From NCBI GenBank assembly GCA_019285755.1, contig CP079103.1:3658001-3722000 (forward strand): DNA of 64,000 nt, given 5' to 3'. The stretch's first letter is position 1, and every line of letters begins with the position of its first letter. Shown here piece after piece: positions 8,874 through 19,273 of the stretch. Below the pieces are notes generated by a model. The model saw only the letters and a program-made list of their open reading frames with translations. It searched no databases and had not been told where the DNA came from. Position numbers and translations under genes: made by a program. Origin of the DNA: Chitinophaga sp. E66. GTDB lineage: Bacteria > Bacteroidota > Bacteroidia > Chitinophagales > Chitinophagaceae.

Positions 8874-11331
8874 CTATTTCACGCGGCTTTGCTCATCTTC
8901 CAGCCCGGTCTTGCGATTGCGGGCTTCTTTCACGTTGCTGTTGCCGAAGCGATAGGTAAAGTTCAGGCGCACCTGGCGGCTGTCCCACCCTGTTTTGAGA
9001 GTCAGGTCGCTGTTGGTGACTGCGTAGTCGCCGCGGAAGCGTTGCGTCTGAAATATGTCGTTGACGTTCAGGCGGATCGTGCCTTTTTGTCGAGGATCGT
9101 TTTTGGATACCGGCGTTGACAGCATACATGGCTTTCATCCGGAACAAGCCTTCCTGCGCGATCTGCGGGAAGTATAGAAAGCGGAAGCTTCGGCCGTCCA
9201 GCCCTTACCCAGGGTAAAGGTGTGTTGGGTGTTGCCGAAGAACCCGGCGGAGGCACGTTTGATCTCCTCTCCTTTCACCACCGTCTCGAATTTGTTATAG
9301 AAAACGGATGCGGTCGTGAAGGTTTTCCACCACTTGGTGACCGGGATAGGCGCGCTGATATTCAGGTTCACGTTGTCTTTGGTGGCCACGTTCATGTAAC
9401 GGTACACAACGATCGTGGTATCGCCGGTCACATCATCAACGCCTGGTTCCAGGATGCGGGAGAGCATGTCTTTCGTGTGGCTGTACCCGATGGCCGTGGT
9501 CAGGAATGATTTGAACGTCCAGGTGAAGTCGACGTTGCTGGAAAACTGCGGCCGCAGGTTCGGGTTGCCGCCCGCCTTGGTATACCGGTCCAGGTAGAAT
9601 TCAAAGGGGTTCAGGTCGTCGTAGCTCGGGCGCTGCAGGCGACGGCTGTACGAAAGGCCCAGCTGGTGATCTTTTCCGGCGTTGTAGCTAAAGAAGATGC
9701 TGGGGAAGAGATTGAGGTAGCTCGTGTCGTTTACCTGCTTGAGGGTCACGGAGTTACCGGTTACGTGCGTGTGCTCGGCACGAAGCCCCGCCTGAACGCC
9801 CAGCTTCTTGAACTGACGGCTGTAATTGATGTAACCGGCATTTACGTTCTCTTTATATATGAAGTAGTTGGAGCGGTTGCCGTCATAAACCCAACTATTA
9901 TTCAGCAGCGAATCGAAACGGGAGTTGTTATCGGAATCCACCCAGCTGAACTTGGCGCCTGCTTCGAATTTGTCGTTATGTTTTAACGGATGTGTGTAAT
10001 CCACCTTAATAGTCTTGATATTGATGATGGAAGGCTGGAAGTTGCGGGTCACATCACCACGGAAGAGCTCCTCTCCTTTGGCGTCCATGTAATTAGAGTA
10101 CATGTTGGTGCGGCTGTCTTCCGAGTTGCGGGAATAATCGAGGTCGATGTTGATCTCTTTCCCGGAGGTGTCTAGCTTGCCTTTATAGTTGAAATTATAG
10201 GATTGGCGTTGCCAGTTCTGGGTGTTGTCGCTGGTGGTGTGCAGGCTGGAATCCAGCTTTACGCCGTTACCGATGAGCGTCAGGCCGTTACCATCGCCCG
10301 TCCAGTCGCTTTTGGCCAGGTTTACCATGAAACCCAGGGTATGGTTGGGATTGAGGAAGAAGTCGATCCCTGCCTTACCGCCGTGGTAGGTAGATGATTT
10401 ATCGATGTAATTGTGCTGGTCGAAAAAGGTGCGGCCTTTTTCGGTCTGATAATCGCGGGTGATTTTAAGTTCTTCGAAGCCACGGTTGTAGCTAATATTG
10501 TAGGAGCCGTAAACGTTCACCTTTTTGTTGCGGTAGTTGAGGTTGAGGCCCCCGGTAGCCTTGGGCAGTATGCCCTGGGTGTACCAGCGTTCACACTGCC
10601 GTTGGCCCCGTAGTTGCTGTTTTTCTTCAGCTTTATATTGATAATCCCGGCGTTGCCTGCTGCATCGTATTTGGCGGAAGGATTGGCGATCAGCTCTATC
10701 TGGTCGATGTTAGAGCTGGGCATGTTTTTGAGCATCATGGCAACGTCCTGGGCAGACATGTTGGTTACTTTGCCGTCGATCATAATGATGACGCCGTTTT
10801 TGCCGCGCATGGAGATATTATCGTCTTTATCGATCTGGATGCCGGGGACTGCTGGAGCACTTCCAGTGCCGTGCCCCCTGCGGCTACGATAGAGTTTTCG
10901 ACATTAATGACCATTTTATCGGCTTTCTGTTCGATGAAGGGTCTTTTGGCGGTAACTTCCACTGCTTTCAGGTTACGGGGTCTTCGCCAAGTACGATAGC
11001 CGGCATATTCACAGGCGAACCATTGAGCGTGAATGGTTGGGAATATCCCTTCTTCAGCCCCATATTGGCGGCGGCAACAATGTACCGGCCTCGGTACTCC
11101 CTCAAAGGCATACTTACCTGCGATATCGGCGAGGACGCCTTTCACCAGTACGGAGTCTTTGGCGCGGAGGAGGGTAACGGTGGCAAATTCAACCGGGGCG
11201 TTGTTGGGGCGGGTCACTTTACCGGCGATCTCCCCTTTCGAGGAAGCGCCGTTTTGGGATTGGGCCTGGATGGATATAGTTGCGCCGATGGCGATAGTAC
11301 TCAGCAACAACACTTTGTAAAACGATTTCAT
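8874..11331 (-). CDS. Outer-membrane beta-barrel (TonB-dependent-like) family protein
   Basis: About 820-residue outer-membrane protein. Order: signal peptide (MKSFYKVLLLSTIAIGATIS), carboxypeptidase-regulatory-like domain (about 30-105, GEIAGKVTRPNNAPVEFATV), plug-like domain (GVIIMIDGKVTNMSAQDV, PSSNIDQIELIANPSAKYDA), then a long barrel ending in VRLNFTYRFGN. This matches the Bacteroidota OMP_b-brl_3 type rather than SusC. At least five base losses break it, near 11065, 10985, 10850, 10570 and 9140. It is not linked to a SusD, so substrate import is unproven; peptide or metal uptake are alternatives. It lies just upstream of the ECF operon on the same strand. Confidence 0.85.
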
Positions 11332-11643
11332 ATAAGGACGATTATAGTTAGATTTAGATCTGTAGATTGATTAGTTCCTTTGTTTAAGTAGTTCCTTTCT
11401 TTAACAACTACAGTGCTAAGGTAGGTAGTATGTTTTGCATAGTACATAATTATACACAAGTGGCAATTACGAAAGGATGATTGGTAAAAGTTGGAGGGAA
11501 CAATTATGGGAAACCTACAAACCTGATTGCCGTTACATAGAGAAAGACGACTCGCAATCATATTGGTTACAAACATATCTGGAAAAAAACGGCGCCGGGG
11601 AATGCCCCGGCGCCGAAACTGTCAATTATAGTATGATATCTCT
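11332..11643. other. Intergenic region with receptor promoter and terminator
   Basis: 312 bp. The left part must hold the promoter of the minus-strand receptor gene, but I find no exact TAnnTTTG. The right end holds the terminator of the DUF2167 gene. An 82-codon minus frame here has no recognisable features. Confidence 0.5.
11583..11615 (-). terminator. Terminator of the DUF2167 gene
   Basis: An 11-bp perfect stem (11590-11600 with 11605-11615) with a 4-nt loop is followed on the minus strand by seven T (A run 11583-11589). Confidence 0.9.
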
Positions 11644-12661
11644 TTAAGATCCAGCCTTTTGCTCATCCTCCACCACAGCGGCTTCAGGCTCGGCAATCGC
11701 GGCAGGCCCCTCTTCTGCAACGGGCTCCTCGTCATTCCGACGGCGACCGGTGATCCATTTCCAGGCGGCGCCGGCCAGTGCGATCAGGCCCAGTACAATG
11801 AATTTTCCGAATTTAGCGAGGATAGCGAAGAAACCTACTTTCGCCAATACCTTCCCTGCCACCAGACCGCCAACGGTCCAGGCGGCTACGTCGTCTACAT
11901 CTGGATTAAAGTCGGAATAGGCGAAGCCGCTTTCGAAGCTGGCGCTACCCAGGATGGCCGGTACGCTCTTTTTGATGTCTGCCAGGCGCTCCATACCACC
12001 GATGGCATTCATGGACAGTACGCCTTTGCGGCCTAAAACCCGGAGGTTATAATTCAGGGTATGGGTTTGGGCTTCTCCGAATTGTAATTCCCTGGCCCAA
12101 TGCAATGTCTTGGTCGTCTTGTCATAATAAGGAGATGCTGCCCAACCTATAATGTGGATCGCTTCAAACCCCTGCTCCGCACGCTGCTTATTATCTTCAA
12201 CAGCATCCTTTTTCATGGTTTTGAGCAGGTCTTCGTAGTCGATCTTATCGGCGTCTTCATCTTTACATACCCGATGTCTTCGAAGTTGATATCGAAAGCC
12301 AGTGCTGTCGTCCAGCGGACCGAGGTGTTCCGGGAACAACATCCCCATCGTACCGGCTTTCGGGTTTCCCCAGAGATCTTCAAGTACACGATGGCTTTGC
12401 GGCGCATCGAGGAAGCGGAAGCCTTGGGGGAACCTGGATCACTACGCCGTGATCAAGGGTCACTTTTCCGGTCTGGTACTTGAAGGTTGCATGAATTGAA
12501 TCTTTGGTGAGCTTCCATCCTGCTTCATTGAAAGGCGCATCTTCTTTGGTATCCGCAGCTTCAACAGGCTCCGTGGCGCGGGGCCCGCTGGTATCCAGCT
12601 GGGCATAGGTGTTGGTAAACATGGTCAGCAGTGCCGCTGCCATCAGGGTAACAGTTTTCAT
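11644..12661 (-). CDS. DUF2167 membrane protein
   Basis: About 340-residue exported and membrane-anchored protein. A signal peptide (MKTVTLMAAALLTMFTNTYAQ) is followed by the large DUF2167 extracytoplasmic domain (EDIGYVKDEDADKIDYEDLL; HIIGWAASPYYDKTTKTLHW; NLRVLGRKGVLSMNAIGG). A C-terminal hydrophobic region (VGFFAILAKFGKFIVLGLIAL) precedes an Arg-rich then acidic tail (RRRNDEEPVAEEGP). Function is unknown in the family. Several missing bases lie near 12265-12440, where three short frames must be joined. A strong terminator follows, and hemerythrin and lgt lie upstream on the same strand. Confidence 0.82.
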
Positions 12662-12706
12662 GTTGTACAGGGATTTAGTATTGGTATCTATATTAAAAGT
12701 CTAAGC

Positions 12707-13138
12707 TTATCCTTCCTCCAGCCGGAGGTTTGCGATGACATCCGGTAAAAGCTCCTGCATCTTACCGAACACCTGCCTTTCCTCCTTCCGGATGTGCGCT
12801 TCCAGTGCCCGCGCCAGCTGATCCATGCCTTCTACGACATCGGGACTGTCGACCAGTGCGCTGTACATACCTGAGATAATCCGGTGCTCGTCAACCAGTT
12901 CATCTATCATCACATCGATTTCCGGGACGTATCCACGGCATTGCTCGAACAGGTGATCTTCTTTCTGGATATGCGGCACCATCGTTTCCTGGAATACTTT
13001 CACCATGTACTGCATCTTAGACGCCGGATCGAGAGGAAAACCTTCATACGGCGCCGCGTCCTTTTTGAGGTAGCGGCAAACGAAGAGCAGGGTTTTGTGC
13101 TCGTGCGACAATGGGATGAGTTTGGGATGGCGTTGCAT
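12707..13138 (-). CDS. Hemerythrin-domain protein
   Basis: A 143-residue cytoplasmic four-helix protein of the hemerythrin/HHE type, expected to bind a di-iron centre for oxygen, NO or iron sensing or storage. Candidate ligands appear in order: LSHEHKTLL near residue 13, HIQKEDHLFE in the middle, DEHRIISGM, and HIRKEERQVF near the C-terminus. The frame is intact. Its ATG overlaps the stop of lgt (TGATG at 13136-13140), so the two are probably translationally coupled. The next gene downstream (DUF2167) begins after 45 bp. Confidence 0.85.
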   Translation of the reverse strand: MQRHPKLIPLSHEHKTLLFVCRYLKKDAAPYEGFPLDPASKMQYMVKVFQETMVPHIQKEDHLFEQCRGYVPEIDVMIDELVDEHRIISGMYSALVDSPDVVEGMDQLARALEAHIRKEERQVFGKMQELLPDVIANLRLEEG

Positions 13139-14419
13139 CAGGCAGTTTTTACGGAGGTAGAAGTTTTACGGGCGTACCAGATCAGCACCGCTCCGCCTAT
13201 GACCAGCAAGCTGGCGATCAGCTCGGCCTGTGTGGGATGGAAGCCAAAAATATCATACTTGGTATTTACGCGGATTTTTTCCACGAAAAACCTTTCCAGT
13301 CCATTGAGTATCAGGTAAATCCCGAAGATTACACCGGGCGTCGTAACTTTCCGGCGGATACCCATCAACACAAGGAAGAACGCACCGCAGACGATGATCT
13401 CATATAACGGTGTAGGAAACACGCCCACAGGCAGGGCGCTGCAGTACTCCCCTTCGCAACCCGGCAGCCGCACACCGTCATTCACCACATTATGCGGGTA
13501 ATTATAGGCTACGAACCAATCCGGCAGGAAGCCAAGGGCTGCAGGTTTGGGGTAATATTTATGTGGTACCTGCTCCAGGGAGCCGAAGTGGCGGATAAAA
13601 TATTCGGATTCGGCTTGCAATGTCTGCTGATATTGCGCGGGCGCTACCTGTTCGATCTTTCCGGCGGCGTTGGTAATGTAGGCGCTGTTATTGATCCCCA
13701 GTCACCGTCTCCCGAAAACTGGCAGCCCATCCGCCCGATGGCGTAGGCGAGCATAAGCGCGGGCGCGGCACTATCTACCAGGTGCTTCCAGTTGATCTGC
13801 TTTTTGGCGGCATACCGGATAATGACATAAGCCGCGACGATGAGCCCCCATAGAAGGTAAGACCGCTGGCGGAGAAAAGTGATCCCCAGGGATCGGCGAC
13901 GAATTCGCCCCAGTTCTCCAGGTTGTGGAAGATCTTGGCGCCGATAAGGCCGGCTACCGCGGCCTGGATCGTAAAGTCGGGCACGCGTTGGTGAGGCCAT
14001 ACCAATACCTTCACACTACGGGGCTTATCCAGCGCTTTCTTCTTTTTCTCATTATATATATAATATCCAAAACCGATCGCCCCGACGATACCGCCGATCA
14101 GGCTCCCTTGTGAGGATAATAAATATTCCCTGAAGTCGGCGACGTTACCAAAGAGGCCAACAAGCTTGAACCCAACGATAAAACCAAGGAAAGCCCTGAA
14201 CAGGATATCCGTTACGGAAGCCGGCTTCCCTTCGATCATGTTTTCATCCACCGGGCTCAATAGCCCCAGTTTCTCCCTGCGGCGCAGTTCCGAGGTGAGC
14301 ACATAGGCGGCGGCGAGAAACGCCAGCGCCACAAAGAACCCGAATGTCTGTACTACTTTCAGGCCGGAGATTTCAACCCCGAAAAGATCCCTGAACGCGT
14401 AATATAAGTTAGGATACAT
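13138..14419 (-). CDS. lgt: Prolipoprotein diacylglyceryl transferase
   Basis: Inner-membrane enzyme that attaches diacylglycerol to the lipobox Cys of prelipoproteins; it would serve the many lipoproteins encoded in this window. It has seven or more hydrophobic segments and the Lgt signature region YAIGRMGCQFSGDGDWG, with HNLENWGEF and GVFPTPLYEIIVC also typical. The Bacteroidota form is long (about 425 residues) because of an insertion after the first helices (RREKLGLLSPVDENMIEG). At least two bases are missing: a G in the run opposite 13847-13851 and one near 13690-13700. ATG 14419 begins MYPNLYYAFRDLFG. It shares a TGATG overlap with the hemerythrin gene. Confidence 0.93.
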
Positions 14420-14537
14420 AGGCTAAAAAAATGGTGATCCGATATTCCCTAAGGAAATCAAACCACCAAGTTACATTGCAAATATGAAATTCCCATTAAA
14501 CGCTGCAAAAAAGCAGGTAACGGGAAACAACAAACGA

Positions 14538-14951
14538 TTAGCAGTACTCGTCGAACGCTGCTACCAGGTTGGTCGCGATCATCTGGGCGGAACGGCCCTC
14601 GATCATGTGGCGCTCAATGAAGTGTACCAGCTGACCGTCTTTGAAAAGCGCGATAGAAGGAGAAGACGGAGGATAAGGGAGCAGGTGCGTACGGAGCTGT
14701 TGCACGGCAGCGCTGTCGAAACCGGCGAAGGAGGTCGTCAGCCTGTCGGGCTTCTTCTCGCTCGTAGCCACGGCCATCAGCACACCCGGGCGGGCGGTAC
14801 CGGCGGAGCAGCCGCAAACGGAATTGATCACCACCAGCGTGGTGCCTTCCTGTTTCAATACGTCTTCCACCTTTTCGGGTGTCAGCATTTCCTGAAATCC
14901 ATTATCTGTTAATTCTGCCTTCATCGGCATCACGAGTTCCGCAGGGTACAT
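14538..14951 (-). CDS. BrxA/BrxB-family bacilliredoxin
   Basis: A 137-residue cytoplasmic thioredoxin-fold protein, intact. The active-site motif CGCSAGTARPG and the N-terminus MYPAELVMPMKAELTDNGF are characteristic of bacilliredoxins, which remove low-molecular-weight thiols (bacillithiol) from proteins. This implies bacillithiol use, which is known in some Bacteroidota. The gene stands alone, divergent from hsp20, with an inverted repeat between them that could be a shared regulatory site for a thiol or heat stress response; that link is inference. Confidence 0.93.
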   Translation of the reverse strand: MYPAELVMPMKAELTDNGFQEMLTPEKVEDVLKQEGTTLVVINSVCGCSAGTARPGVLMAVATSEKKPDRLTTSFAGFDSAAVQQLRTHLLPYPPSSPSIALFKDGQLVHFIERHMIEGRSAQMIATNLVAAFDEYC

Positions 14952-15020
14952 AATATTTATAATTTCCTACAAAGTTAATAATATATCGATACTTCAATTA
15001 ATAAACATTTTTTGTCATTT

Positions 15021-15048
15021 TGTCTGATTCTCCAGGAGAAATCAGACA
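15021..15048. promoter_or_regulatory. Inverted repeat between bacilliredoxin and hsp20
   Basis: A 13-bp arm at 15021-15033 pairs with 15035-15048 with a single-A bulge and a one-base centre. Such a short centre favours a protein-binding operator over an RNA hairpin. It sits in the 217-bp divergent region, 120 bp before the hsp20 start. Confidence 0.5.
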
Positions 15049-15168
15049 TTATGGCGCAACAACTGAAGAAAAACTGGCGTTTTTACCGATAATTGGCATT
15101 GGTATCTGATTTGATCTGTAGGAAGTGTAACCGAAAAAAATGGTTTAACTCAAAAAAGGATAAATATT

Positions 15169-15609
15169 ATGACACTCGTAAAATTCAATCAACCCGCAAA
15201 GAACTTCCAAGGCTTAGTAGACGAACTGTTTAACGGCAAATTCCTGAACAGAGACTTCGCCACCTCCGATTTCTTCGGATCGGCCTATGCCCCGGTGAAC
15301 ATCTCCGAAAACAAAGAAGGCTACGCCCTGGAAGTGGTAGCTCCCGGCTTCTCTAAAGAAGACTTCAAAATTAAGATCGACGGCCCCACGCTGACCATCA
15401 GCGCTGAAAAGAAAGCCGAGACCAAAAACGAAAATGAGAAACACATTCGCCGCGAGTTCAGTTTCCGCTCCTTCTCCCGCTCCTTTACGCTGGACGAAAA
15501 AGTAGAAGCCGGCAAGATCAACGCGAAATACGATAACGGCGTCCTGCACCTGACCCTGCCCAAAAAAGAGGCCGCACAGGAAACCGTAAAAGAAATTATA
15601 GTTGCATAA
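15169..15609 (+). CDS. Hsp20/alpha-crystallin small heat-shock protein
   Basis: A 146-residue ATP-independent chaperone that binds unfolding proteins in the cytoplasm. The alpha-crystallin domain spans about residues 42-135 (APVNISENKEGYALEVVAPG, DGPTLTISAEKK, and the conserved GVLHLTLPKKE). A C-terminal I-x-V-like motif (KEIIVA) is present. The frame is intact and the gene ends at a strong terminator. An AAAAAAGGATA stretch 8-18 bp before ATG 15169 could act as a ribosome binding site. Regulation by heat or unfolded protein is likely; the upstream inverted repeat is a candidate site. Confidence 0.95.
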   Translation: MTLVKFNQPAKNFQGLVDELFNGKFLNRDFATSDFFGSAYAPVNISENKEGYALEVVAPGFSKEDFKIKIDGPTLTISAEKKAETKNENEKHIRREFSFRSFSRSFTLDEKVEAGKINAKYDNGVLHLTLPKKEAAQETVKEIIVA

Positions 15610-15670
15610 GGGTTAGGAATAGTTGCGATTTGTTGTGATTTGATTTCATAAGACAAATACAACAGTAAAG

Positions 15671-15704
15671 AGGGCCGCCTTGTCTAAGGCGGCCCTTTAT
15701 TTTT
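15671..15704 (+). terminator. Terminator of hsp20
   Basis: An 11-bp perfect stem (15671-15681 with 15686-15696) with loop GTCT is followed by TTATTTTTAT. Confidence 0.92.
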
Positions 15705-15791
15705 ATCCCCGAATCTCCCACAAACGTTACATTCCCCAACCATGAATTCCTACTACCTTGTGTATGAGCTATTTATTGCAAGCCCCTTTTT

Positions 15792-16624
15792 ATGTCAGGT
15801 AACAACAGCAGCATATCAACTCTGTCTTCTGCCATTTATAACGCTGTGTGCGGAATGGTTACGGGAAAGCTTATACGCAAATCAGTTTGCGCGTGGGAAC
15901 AGGCACGTATTCGTATGGTTTTCGATTACATCTTCTTCTATAGCCTTATGCTATTGCCAATTATAGCGGCATTGGTATTCCTGCACGACATACCCAACCT
16001 CATCATCACCTCCTCCTTCGCAGCCGCGTTCATTTTCTGCGGAGCGGTCATGAGCACAGGCGCTCCGCATTCATTGGTCGGCGCCCTGGCGGCACTCTTT
16101 ACCTTGCTCATCCCCATGGCCTGCTCCTTCATGAACGACATGGACATATCCCCATTTATGCTATACCCTGGCTGATGGCATGCATGCTGGCATACTTCGC
16201 CGTAAGCCTCCGCGCCTCGGTGTCGCTCATGGGATTGCTTTTCCTGTACCTGGGACTGGTAGCCTGGATGAAACTGGATAACGTACGGGTCAACTTCCCG
16301 CCCACCTATACGTCGATGGACCGCTACATCGCTACGCCATTTCTCATGTTAGGCTATTTGCTGATCATCCTCCGGGTATGGGGCGTGTACTTCCGGAACA
16401 TCTTCCGGCTGGAGCGGGAACAAACGCTGCAGAAGCAACAGGAGTTTTCAGCCCTCATCAACCAGAACCTGATTAAACAGTTCCTGCTCGTCAAAGGACT
16501 GAGCCGCTCGGGGAAAATCGACTTCCGGGAAGGCAATACCGATCTGATCGACGCCCGCTTCAGCGAGATCGAAAAACAATGCGATTCCGCCATCCATTAC
16601 CTGGACGGCCATCCGCCAGACTGA
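15792..16624 (+). CDS. Multi-pass membrane protein with cytoplasmic helical tail
   Basis: I do not recognise a named family. After joining two frames near 16165 (one base missing around TACCCTGG), the protein is about 277 residues with roughly six hydrophobic segments between residues 40 and 200 (for example LLPIIAALVFLHDIPNLII and LVGALAALFTLLIPMACSF). A helical cytoplasmic tail follows (REQTLQKQQEFSALINQNLI). The layout resembles the sensor portion of membrane histidine kinases, but no HATPase motifs are present. ATG 15792 (MSGNNSSISTLSS) is chosen over an out-of-frame ATG at 15742. It converges on the NTF2-like gene. Confidence 0.6.
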
Positions 16625-17087
16625 TCAGAGACAGTTGTCTTTCCGGCGCGTATCCACGAGAAAATGATCTTCCACCCTTCGGCCGACCTGAACAGCTGAA
16701 AGCTGTTGACACCACAATGGCTGAACTTATCTCCCAGGAAAAACTGGTAAGGTGTCCAGACGCTGGCCATTTGCCCATCCACCAAAACCTGCCCGAAGGA
16801 GATGCGCTCATCCCACACGTCCGTGTGAGGTTTCCCTACAGCTGTTACAAATCCGGCAACAGGCCCCTGCACAAGCTTTACTTCGCCCGTTTTTGTATTA
16901 ACAATGGTCTGCATGATGGCCTGGTCATGAAACACAGCCTTTACCATCGCGCTGTCGCCGCGTTTCATTCCTTCAAACAGTTGCCTGACACAACGCTTTT
17001 TACCGCCTCGGCTTCTGAATCCTGCGCGGATACGGGCCTGGGACATATTAATAAAATTATCAAGGGGAGGATTAGCCTGAACGGCAT
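16625..17087 (-). CDS. Exported NTF2-like (DUF4440/lumazine-binding-like) protein
   Basis: About 153-residue secreted protein of the SnoaL/NTF2-like fold. After repair it starts at ATG 17087 with a signal peptide (MPFRLILPLIILLICPRPVS), then VRQLFEGMKRGDSAMVKAVF and GQVLVDGQMASVWTPYQFFL. It ends WKIIFLVDTRRKDNCL with a stop at 16625, the usual ending of this family in Bacteroidota. Three bases are missing (near 17042, 17000 and 16662). The uncorrected frame would run through to 16597 and overlap the convergent gene; the repaired end does not. Function unknown. Confidence 0.72.
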
Positions 17088-17211
17088 GGGGTAGTTTTTC
17101 GACGGTTGACACATGTATTTTGAGGTTTAGAAAACGGCTGTAACGTAAAAAGTGCAAAAAAGTTGTTAAAAGATACAACGAAGTGGTATTTGTGGCCGGA
17201 GAAAGGGAATC

Positions 17212-17219
17212 TATTTTTG
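17212..17219 (+). promoter_or_regulatory. Candidate -7 promoter element upstream of an orphan terminator
   Basis: TATTTTTG matches TAnnTTTG exactly. No protein gene follows on this strand before the terminator at 17371, so it may drive a small RNA of about 170 nt. No well-spaced -33 element is seen. Confidence 0.35.
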
Positions 17220-17225
17220 ATAATA

Positions 17226-17398
17226 ATAAATCCATCGTAACCTATTGCCTCCTATACCAAAATGTTCCAATTCCCGCATACCTTGAAATGTTCCTTTTGC
17301 CTTATGCCATGAATTTTCCATTTCATCCCTAACGCTATGAATGTTGGATCAATCTATCCTATGAAATTATAGGCTCTCCACCAGGAGAGCCTATTTTT
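17226..17398 (+). ncRNA. Candidate small RNA
   Basis: This stretch lies between an exact TAnnTTTG element (17212-17219) and a strong intrinsic terminator (stem 17371-17379 with 17384-17392, then ATTTTTAT). The only open frames are under 20 codons. The presumed unpaired body contains AAATGTTCC twice and a similar ATTTTCC. The flanking genes point away (NTF2-like, minus) or end on the other side (decarboxylase, minus), so the plus-strand terminator has no protein gene to serve. Confidence 0.35.
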
Positions 17399-17526
17399 AT
17401 GGTGTGATCCGTATTAACGAAAGGCGGAAAGAGCGGCTTACGCTACCTGAATATACGAACGCTCCTGCGCAGGGCCAGCGCTAAAAGGGACGAGCGGTCG
17501 ATTTCCGGGGAGGGATATAAAAAACG

Positions 17527-17552
17527 AAACCCCTCGGAGAACCGAGGGGTTT
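17527..17552 (-). terminator. Terminator of the decarboxylase gene
   Basis: An 11-bp perfect stem (17527-17537 with 17542-17552) with loop AGAA is followed by T-rich sequence on both strands (minus: CGTTTTTTATA). It lies 25 bp past the decarboxylase stop. The remaining 17400-17526 shows nothing recognisable. Confidence 0.85.
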
Positions 17553-17577
17553 TTAAGTGGATTACTAACCCATATTT

Positions 17578-18977
17578 TTAATAACCCAAAATTTTAAGCA
17601 TGCTTTGAGCGGTCTGCTCTTTAGCGTATAGCCAATCTTTTAATTGTCCGTTTTTGTCGTACCCTACGATTACGTGCTTGGGCGATGGAATAAGGCAGTG
17701 CTTAATCCCGCCATACCCGCTCAACTGATCCTGGTACGCCCCGGTATGGAAGAAGCCGATATATAACGGCTCCGGGCCACCGGTTAACTTCGGGAGGAAC
17801 ACTGCGTTGATGTGTTCTTCCGAGGTGTAGAAATCGTACCCGTCGCAGGTAAGCCCGCCGAGGTGCACTTCCTGGTATTCCTGGTCCCATTTATTAATGG
17901 GCAGCATGAGGAACTTTTCCCCGATGCCCCAGGTGTCCGGGAGGGTCGTAATGAAAGAGCTGTCGATCATGTACCAGGCTTCACGGTCGTTCTGCTGCTT
18001 TTCGCCGAGCACGGAGTAGATGACTGCCCCGCTTTCGCCTACCGTGAAGGAACCGAATTCTGTATAGATGTCCGGTACCGGCACTTTGTTCTTTTGCACA
18101 CGCTCTTGATGTTGGCTACGATCTCATTTACGATGTAAGCGTAATCGTAGTCGAACCCGAGGGAGTGCTTGATCGGGAAGCCGCCGCCGAGGTTGATGCT
18201 TTCCAGTTCAGGGCAGATCTTCTTCAGCTGGCAATAGAGGTTCAACACCTTGTTGAACTGGCTCCAGTAAAATATGTCATCCTTGATGCCCTTGTTCATA
18301 AAGAAGTGGAGCATCTTCAGTTCGAACTTCGGATTTCCTTTCAGCTTGTCCACATAATATTCGAGGATGTCGCTTTTTGCGATGCCGAGGCGGGAGGTGT
18401 AAAAATCAAAGGTGGGCTCTTCCTCGGCTGCGATCCGGATACCCAGTTTAACGGGATCTTTGGTGCGCACGAATTTGGAATAATCCTCCAGTTCCTCCTT
18501 ATTGTCGAGCACCGGGATCACGTTCTTGAAACCGGAGTTGATCAGCTTGGCAATGGCCCGGGTATAAGTTTTGGTTTTATACCCGTTGCAGATCACGAAG
18601 GTTTCCTTGTTGATCTTCTTACGTTCATAGAGCTTGTTCACAATATCTATGTCGTAAGCGAACGATGTTTCGATGTGGACCCCGTGACGGAGGGCCTCCT
18701 CCATTATGAACGAAAAGTGAGAACTTTTGGTACAGTAGCAATAGTAATAATTGCCATCATACTTATTCTTCTTAATCGCATCCTGGAACATCTTTTTCGC
18801 CCTGTTTACCTGCATCCCTATTTTGGGGAGGTAGGTCAGTTTGAAGGGGGTGCCGTACTTGTCGATCAGCGCCCGCATGTCCAACCCGTTAAAATACAGG
18901 TTACTGTCCTTCACATCGAATCCTTCCTGCGGGAACTCGAAGGTCTGGTTAACCAGGTCCGTGTAGGTGTTGTTCAT
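17578..18977 (-). CDS. speA: Arginine decarboxylase-type PLP enzyme (alanine-racemase fold)
   Basis: About 466-residue cytoplasmic PLP enzyme of the fold-III decarboxylases, of the short Bacteroidota type annotated as biosynthetic arginine decarboxylase, which makes agmatine for polyamine synthesis. The PLP Lys is expected in YYYCYCTKSSHF; the phosphate-binding Gly loop is LGGGFPIKHSLGF. EFGSFTVGESG and the active-site Cys in GGLTCDGYDFYTSEEH follow. One base is missing near 18095-18105 between IKSVCKR and the VPVPDIYTEFG segment. ATG 18977 starts MNNTYTDLVNQTFEFPQEGF. It is monocistronic. Specificity for arginine rather than a related diamino acid is inferred from family naming. Confidence 0.82.
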
Positions 18978-19273
18978 TTAATTCTGTGAATGAATTTCTA
19001 AGGTCAAAAATTTATTCAGTATAAATGAGCTGGAAACTTCTGGTTTATACACCTACGTAAGTCGTTCCCCAGCAAAATTGGATGCAAATCTACTATTTTG
19101 TTCGAATCGATTTCCAAAAAATTTTGATCTTTTTTACGAATGGGTTGAAACAACCCTAAATGACTGCCTTTTAGATACTTATAATAAACTATATAAAGCA
19201 AATTATTAGCAATTATGACCCATCCGGTGGCTATACGGGTGGTGTTGACATTTCTCTTACAATCCCTTCATTA
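18978..19273. other. AT-rich intergenic region
   Basis: 296 bp between the decarboxylase start and the end of the WbqC gene. It should hold the decarboxylase promoter; the nearest match (AATTTTTG on the minus strand near 19000) departs from TAnnTTTG. No gene or repeat is seen. Confidence 0.4.

Noticed and set aside
16597..16624. Overlap of the NTF2-like gene with the convergent membrane protein gene
   Set aside because: The overlap arises only in the uncorrected frame; restoring one base near 16662 gives a family-typical C-terminus ending at 16625.
19016..19201. 61-codon minus frame between the decarboxylase and WbqC genes
   Set aside because: AT-rich chance frame with no motif, located where the decarboxylase promoter is expected.
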